Shown here one piece after another: positions 60,169 through 64,000 of a stretch of 64,000 nt of DNA. This stretch comes from Labia minor. Taxonomy: Eukaryota; Arthropoda; Insecta; Dermaptera; Spongiphoridae. The notes beneath the pieces were generated by a model that worked only from the letters and a program-made list of their open reading frames with translations, was not told where the DNA came from and searched no databases. Each line of letters begins with the position of its first letter. Position 1 is the first letter of the stretch. Made by a program: the position numbers and the translations under genes. The DNA lies in NCBI GenBank assembly GCA_963082975.1, contig OY720350.1, forward strand, positions 38,670,660-38,734,659. The letters are read 5' to 3'.

Positions 60169-60756
60169 AAACTAATAACTGTTAAGAATTCTCCCAGAAA
60201 GTATACATTCACTCTCATTGCTATAATTTTCATCATATATTATTTATATTTATAAAACAATTACAAGGTTTGTTTATTCATATTTATTTTTGATTATTGA
60301 TTCTTTAGTCATTAAAGTATTTTTCAAAGGTTAAGACCTGAGATGTTTTATGTATAAATAATCTATGAGAAAATATGATCACGTGCTCAAACTGAGAACC
60401 CTAGGTACATTTATGGTAAGCAACAATAAAAAAATTATATTTTTTTCACGTATGTTTAATATAGGATGTATAATTTAAAAAGTCAAGAAAAATGATTGTT
60501 TTAATTAAGAATCACGAGTTCTTTTCCCGTTTTTTAATTTTGTTTTTTCTTTAAAAATCTTCCTCATTTGAAAATTTTCTTTAAAATAAATTTATTTTGA
60601 GTTTTTATTTCTAAAAGAAAATTTCTCTCTTTCTTTCTCAAGATGCATTTGATATATTTTAAAATTAAAGAATACGACGAAAAAGTATAATTATTTGAGA
60701 GATACTGTTGGTCTTTTATTATTCTAATTTAATATCAAAACATTATATTTTAATGC
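60169..60756. other. AT-rich spacer
   Basis: I see no gene or repeat end. Confidence 0.4.
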
Positions 60757-61015
60757 TATGGAGGGAGGGGGGTGGCAACTCGCTTGACTCTCAGCCTTGT
60801 AGTCTTGGGTTTAATTCCAGGTATTACAAGGGAATCTCTCTTTATCTAGTTTATGTCCATCCGGTCTAAGTGATCAAAATTGATGTAAGCAGTAGAGGTA
60901 TCCGATCAAGAAAATTAAGATATAGGTTGAGAGGATCCATTGTACTGATCATATAACACGTTTAGCTCACTTATGCCTTGATATGCGTAGAATGTTTGTA
61001 GGATGTTTAAAAGGA
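60757..61015 (+). repeat. tRNA-related SINE, second long copy
   Basis: The head has GGTGGCAACTCGCTTGACTC and a B-box-like TTGGGTTTAATTCCAGG. Then come AAGGGAATCTCTCTTTATCT, TGATCAAAATTGATG, ATCAAGAAAATTAAGATATA and the 3' block GAGAGGATCCATTGTACTGA with GCGTAGAATGTTTGTAGGATG. It matches 23205-23545 block for block. Confidence 0.65.
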
Positions 61016-61242
61016 TTTGTTTATTGATAAAAAATTATGTTTGTTATACAATATATATTATATAATGAAATTAAATAGTGATTTCGATAGCATCTTTTTT
61101 ATATGCCGCTCTTCCTTTTTTAGATTCAAATTCTATAATTTGGCATTAAAACTAAAAATTATCAAATAAATCGTTTATATCCATTATTCATATTCAACTT
61201 CTTCAAAACAATAAAATCTTAATCCTATAGTTATTAATTTTA

Positions 61243-61276
<34 letters not shown>

Positions 61277-61339
61277 TGAGTATATGTTTAATTTTATAAG
61301 TTTAATAAGGATTATCATTTAAATGAAAGGAGTGGAGGG
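61016..61339. repeat. Spacer with TA microsatellite
   Basis: A TA run lies at about 61245-61273. The TMEM39 promoter probably lies between here and 61540. Confidence 0.5.
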
Positions 61340-61453
61340 ATGCTAATGAGGGTTGATGTGGTTGGGGTGGAGATTGTATCAACGAATCGCGAGCTGCGCT
61401 TAAAGGGAAATCTAAGCTTGTTAAGTTGGCTATTTGAATGTTTATTATTTTGA
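61340..61453 (+). other. Candidate upstream ORF in the TMEM39 leader
   Basis: A 37-codon ORF from ATG to TGA in a GC-richer patch reads MLMRVDVVGVEIVSTNREL and continues. It lies 88 nt before the next ATG. If transcribed it would be a short uORF. No homology is recognised. Confidence 0.3.
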
Positions 61454-61541
61454 TTTTGTTATGTGTTCTGGACACAACGTGGACAACAAAAGAATTATCT
61501 TTTGAAATGGACAAGCAGTTTTTTCTTTTAATTTCTTTAAA

Positions 61542-64000
61542 ATGACTCCTAATGAAGAGATTCACCTACAACCAAACAATAACCTTGCCTCCAATTTTAT
61601 GATTTTATTGCCCTGTGCCTTAAGTGTTTTTTGTTTGTGGATTTCTCGACGTATTTGGAACACTTCCTTGACATTACATTCCCATGCAGTCAGTCGACGA
61701 AGAAAATATTACCGGGACCCAATTCGGAGGCCGCTTTTAATCCATCCCAAACCCTCAATTTCATCTATTCAAGTGGCAAACTCCCATGAAACTCTCGATT
61801 ATACACCAAAAAAGGTATCATTTTTATTTTATCTCACTCAATCTCGATTATATTCTTTTTTTACTAAGAATTTTCATTCATTTTTAAAATTTTAAATAAA
61901 TTCTCAAGAATTTTTAATTTTAAATGTCAAATAAACTTTCTCTGGTAAATTTTTTTTTCGAAAGATGGTGTCAGACCTAGTGTGAGATGATATCCATAAT
62001 TCACTAGAGACCAGCACACCAGCAACCCTTGTCAAATTTAGACATTTACGTTATAATTATTTTTATTGCATTAATATATATTTTAACTATAATTTATAAC
62101 TTTTCTTAGTAAGTAATTGAAATTGATTTTTTAATAAATATATATTTGATCAAACAAGATTCTTCATAACCTTTCCAAAGATTTCAAAGATACATACCTA
62201 TCTAAACTTACTGTAAACCAAATCATAAATTAAACAAATATAAAAAATCATTTTCTCATTTTCACATATGTGGGATACTATTTAATTTTCAGAAACACGC
62301 ATCAAGAGTAGAGGAATTTTTAAATATGCCAGGCGGACGGCGCAATATTTCTAGAACAGGAGCCGGCCGTCCTCAACCTCCCACCCTCCCCAATGATGAA
62401 GCGCAAAAAAAGTATATTAATTTTATGTTTTTTTAAATTTCAATATATATTCAATTTGAATTAAATATTTTATTTTTATCCATCTATTTTTAGAATTATG
62501 GCCCCGCGTCACATTCCATTGCCAACTATTCCAAATGACGGTAATATTTTTTTTGAAATAATTATGTTTATTTTTACGGGTATGGCATCCTCATTACAAT
62601 TTCTGCATCTGTATCGCACTGTTTGGTGGCTTCCACAATCTTACACAAGATATACAATGGTAATTAGATATTTTAAAATATATATATAAATATATTTTCA
62701 ATTTCTGACCATTGTAGAGATTTTGTACTTCAAAATTAAAATACCTTTAATATTTAAATGAAAAAATTGAGAATTGGTTTAGAAGATGTTCATGCCTTAT
62801 TGAATACTTATGACTAATAATATTTCCGAAATTATATTCTTGATTATTTATTGAGTTCCCATCAAAAAATATTATATATTAAATAAATGTATACTTATAA
62901 ATTTTCCATATCTTATCATTTTTTTTCATTTACTTTACTTTTTTTATAATAATCGAATCATTTTTGCTTTTTAAAGAACTTCTATCTCATCGATCCATAT
63001 TTGGTTGGTTTCATCGTAATTATTTTAATTCGAAGAGTTGTATATTGTATGCTAGAAAAATTTTTGTTTCATTGGAGTCCACCTGCCAGCTGGCCGATTT
63101 TACAACAAATTCTTCGGTACTTCTTTTTTTTATATTCATTACTTTAACATATTTATTAATTATAAATTCATCTCTTTCTTCTAGACTTTTTCTTCTGTCT
63201 AAGCTCCTGCTTTCTTTAACATTTTGTACTTTTAATATAATTAAAAATCATACTATTGTAAAAATTTTTTATTTATGTTATCCGTAAGTGAAAATTTACT
63301 TGTTTGATTATATTTATTCATATATTTATTAAATAATTGCAATAATTTTTAAATTTTAAGAGTTTCAGTCTATTTAATTTTGTTCGGATTGAACCTTAGT
63401 CCTTTCTTTGATGTCAATGCTCTTCCTCCAAATAAAGATCCAAATAACGCTAACAGAAACATTTTTGGTATTATTTTTTATATTTCAGTTTTCAATGTAA
63501 ACAAAAACTAAATTGAATTGTTTATTTTATTTTTTAGGAAAACCTTTGCATAACTGTTCTATGTCGCCACATGCTATTCGAGAAGAAGTAAATATACTTA
63601 AAACAGATTTTAATTTCCGAATGAAACAAGTTTTATTTAGTTCACTTGTAAATGCTTATTATGCGGGTAATAATATTTATTATTTTTATTAAACTCAATT
63701 TTTAGCCAAATTATTGTTAAATATTTTTTATTATCTTTCTTACAATTATAGGATTCGTTCCATGTTGTTTTTCTCAAAACTATCTTCATTATGATCTTTT
63801 ATGGGCAAGTCAACATGTGATTTTTATTTGGTTTGGTTGTTTTACAATGTATTTCGTGCATTGTTATCCAGTAAAGTGAGTATTTCTTTTTGTAATACCT
63901 TTTGAATCGAATAAATTCTAACGCATTTTTCTTTTTAATAATTTAGATATTGTGATGTACTTCATCGTGCTGCGCTACATTTAGGGCGTTGGGCACGAAT
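61542..64000 (+). CDS. TMEM39A: TMEM39 family membrane protein, 5' part, with N-terminal extension
   Basis: Exons: 61542-61814, 62293-62411, 62494-62659, 62977-63116, 63185-63283, 63361-63467, 63538-63666, 63752-63875 and 63947 onward past the window. All are GT-AG and in phase. From the ATG at 62326 the protein starts MPGGRRNISRTGAGRPQPP, the conserved TMEM39 start. Then come IFFEIIMFIFTGMASSLQFL, YRTVWWLPQSY, NFYLIDPYLVGFIVIILIRR and FVPCCFSQNYLHYDLLWAS. TMEM39 proteins are multi-pass ER membrane proteins linked to cargo export and autophagy control. The first exon and 33 nt of the second add 102 in-frame residues with one hydrophobic segment (FMILLPCALSVFCLWIS) followed by RRR-rich sequence. 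That part is not in TMEM39 proteins I know. TMEM39A and B cannot be separated here. Confidence 0.85.

Noticed and set aside
61302..61565. 87-codon minus-strand ORF opposite the TMEM39 leader
   Set aside because: It covers the likely TMEM39 promoter, has no splice context or recognised motif, and stays open mainly because the patch is GC-richer.

Overview
This is a 64 kb piece of a nuclear, intron-bearing, very AT-rich animal genome. The RYamide neuropeptide precursor places it in the arthropods. The A+T content, the arthropod-type mariners and the dense load of short mobile elements would suit a copepod crustacean such as a sea louse, but that identification is inference. Genes were built by hand from splice sites and reading-frame phase, so untranslated exons are mostly not called.

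Region 1 (1-25 kb) is gene-poor. It holds foldback MITEs, degraded LINE fragments (near 1.7, 11.1 and 24.2 kb) and pieces of a tRNA-related SINE. It also holds several copies of a ~600 bp element family called F1 here, and a 1.16 kb hAT derivative with an 8 bp target duplication. The largest item is a decayed mariner (17.9-22.2 kb) split by a 3.3 kb hAT element that carries an uninterrupted 619-residue transposase. One probable terminal coding exon of an unidentified minus-strand gene lies at 10.15-10.33 kb.

Region 2 (25.1-34.3 kb) is the RYamide neuropeptide precursor gene. A signal peptide and first RYamide lie in one small exon. The second RYamide and a C-terminal two-cysteine segment lie in another, 7.9 kb downstream. 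The long intron is full of nested repeats (F3, a Tigger relic, F2 with an F3 copy inside, and a mariner with an internal deletion).

Region 3 (34-43 kb) is mostly repeats and AT-rich sequence, with a few weak exon candidates and a long miRNA-precursor-like hairpin.

Region 4 (43-53.7 kb) is a compact housekeeping cluster. It contains an unidentified multi-pass membrane protein (+), METTL25B-like methyltransferase (-), leukotriene A4 hydrolase (+) and mitochondrial ribosomal protein L13 (-). METTL25B and LTA4H are head to head with 795 bp between start codons. The other neighbours are tail to tail with 270-290 bp between stop codons. The LTA4H and MRPL13 models give 611 and 178 residues, the lengths known for the human proteins, which supports the splicing.

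Region 5 (54.6-60.2 kb) is an F1 element split by a very young Ty3/Gypsy element of the CsRn1 type, with 320 bp LTRs identical by eye and a 4 bp target duplication. Its gag, protease and RT-integrase reading frames are each offset by -1.

Region 6 (61.3-64 kb) is the 5' part of a TMEM39 gene, which continues past the window. An extra upstream exon adds an in-frame 102-residue extension before the conserved MPGGRR start.

The most unusual signal is that three otherwise different repeat families (F1, F2, F3) share one architecture: a 5' hairpin, a 10-11 bp inverted repeat, a common core with a microsatellite, and a 3' end reading GTAA or GTAAA. They look like non-autonomous Helitron2/Helentron-type elements, which is inference.
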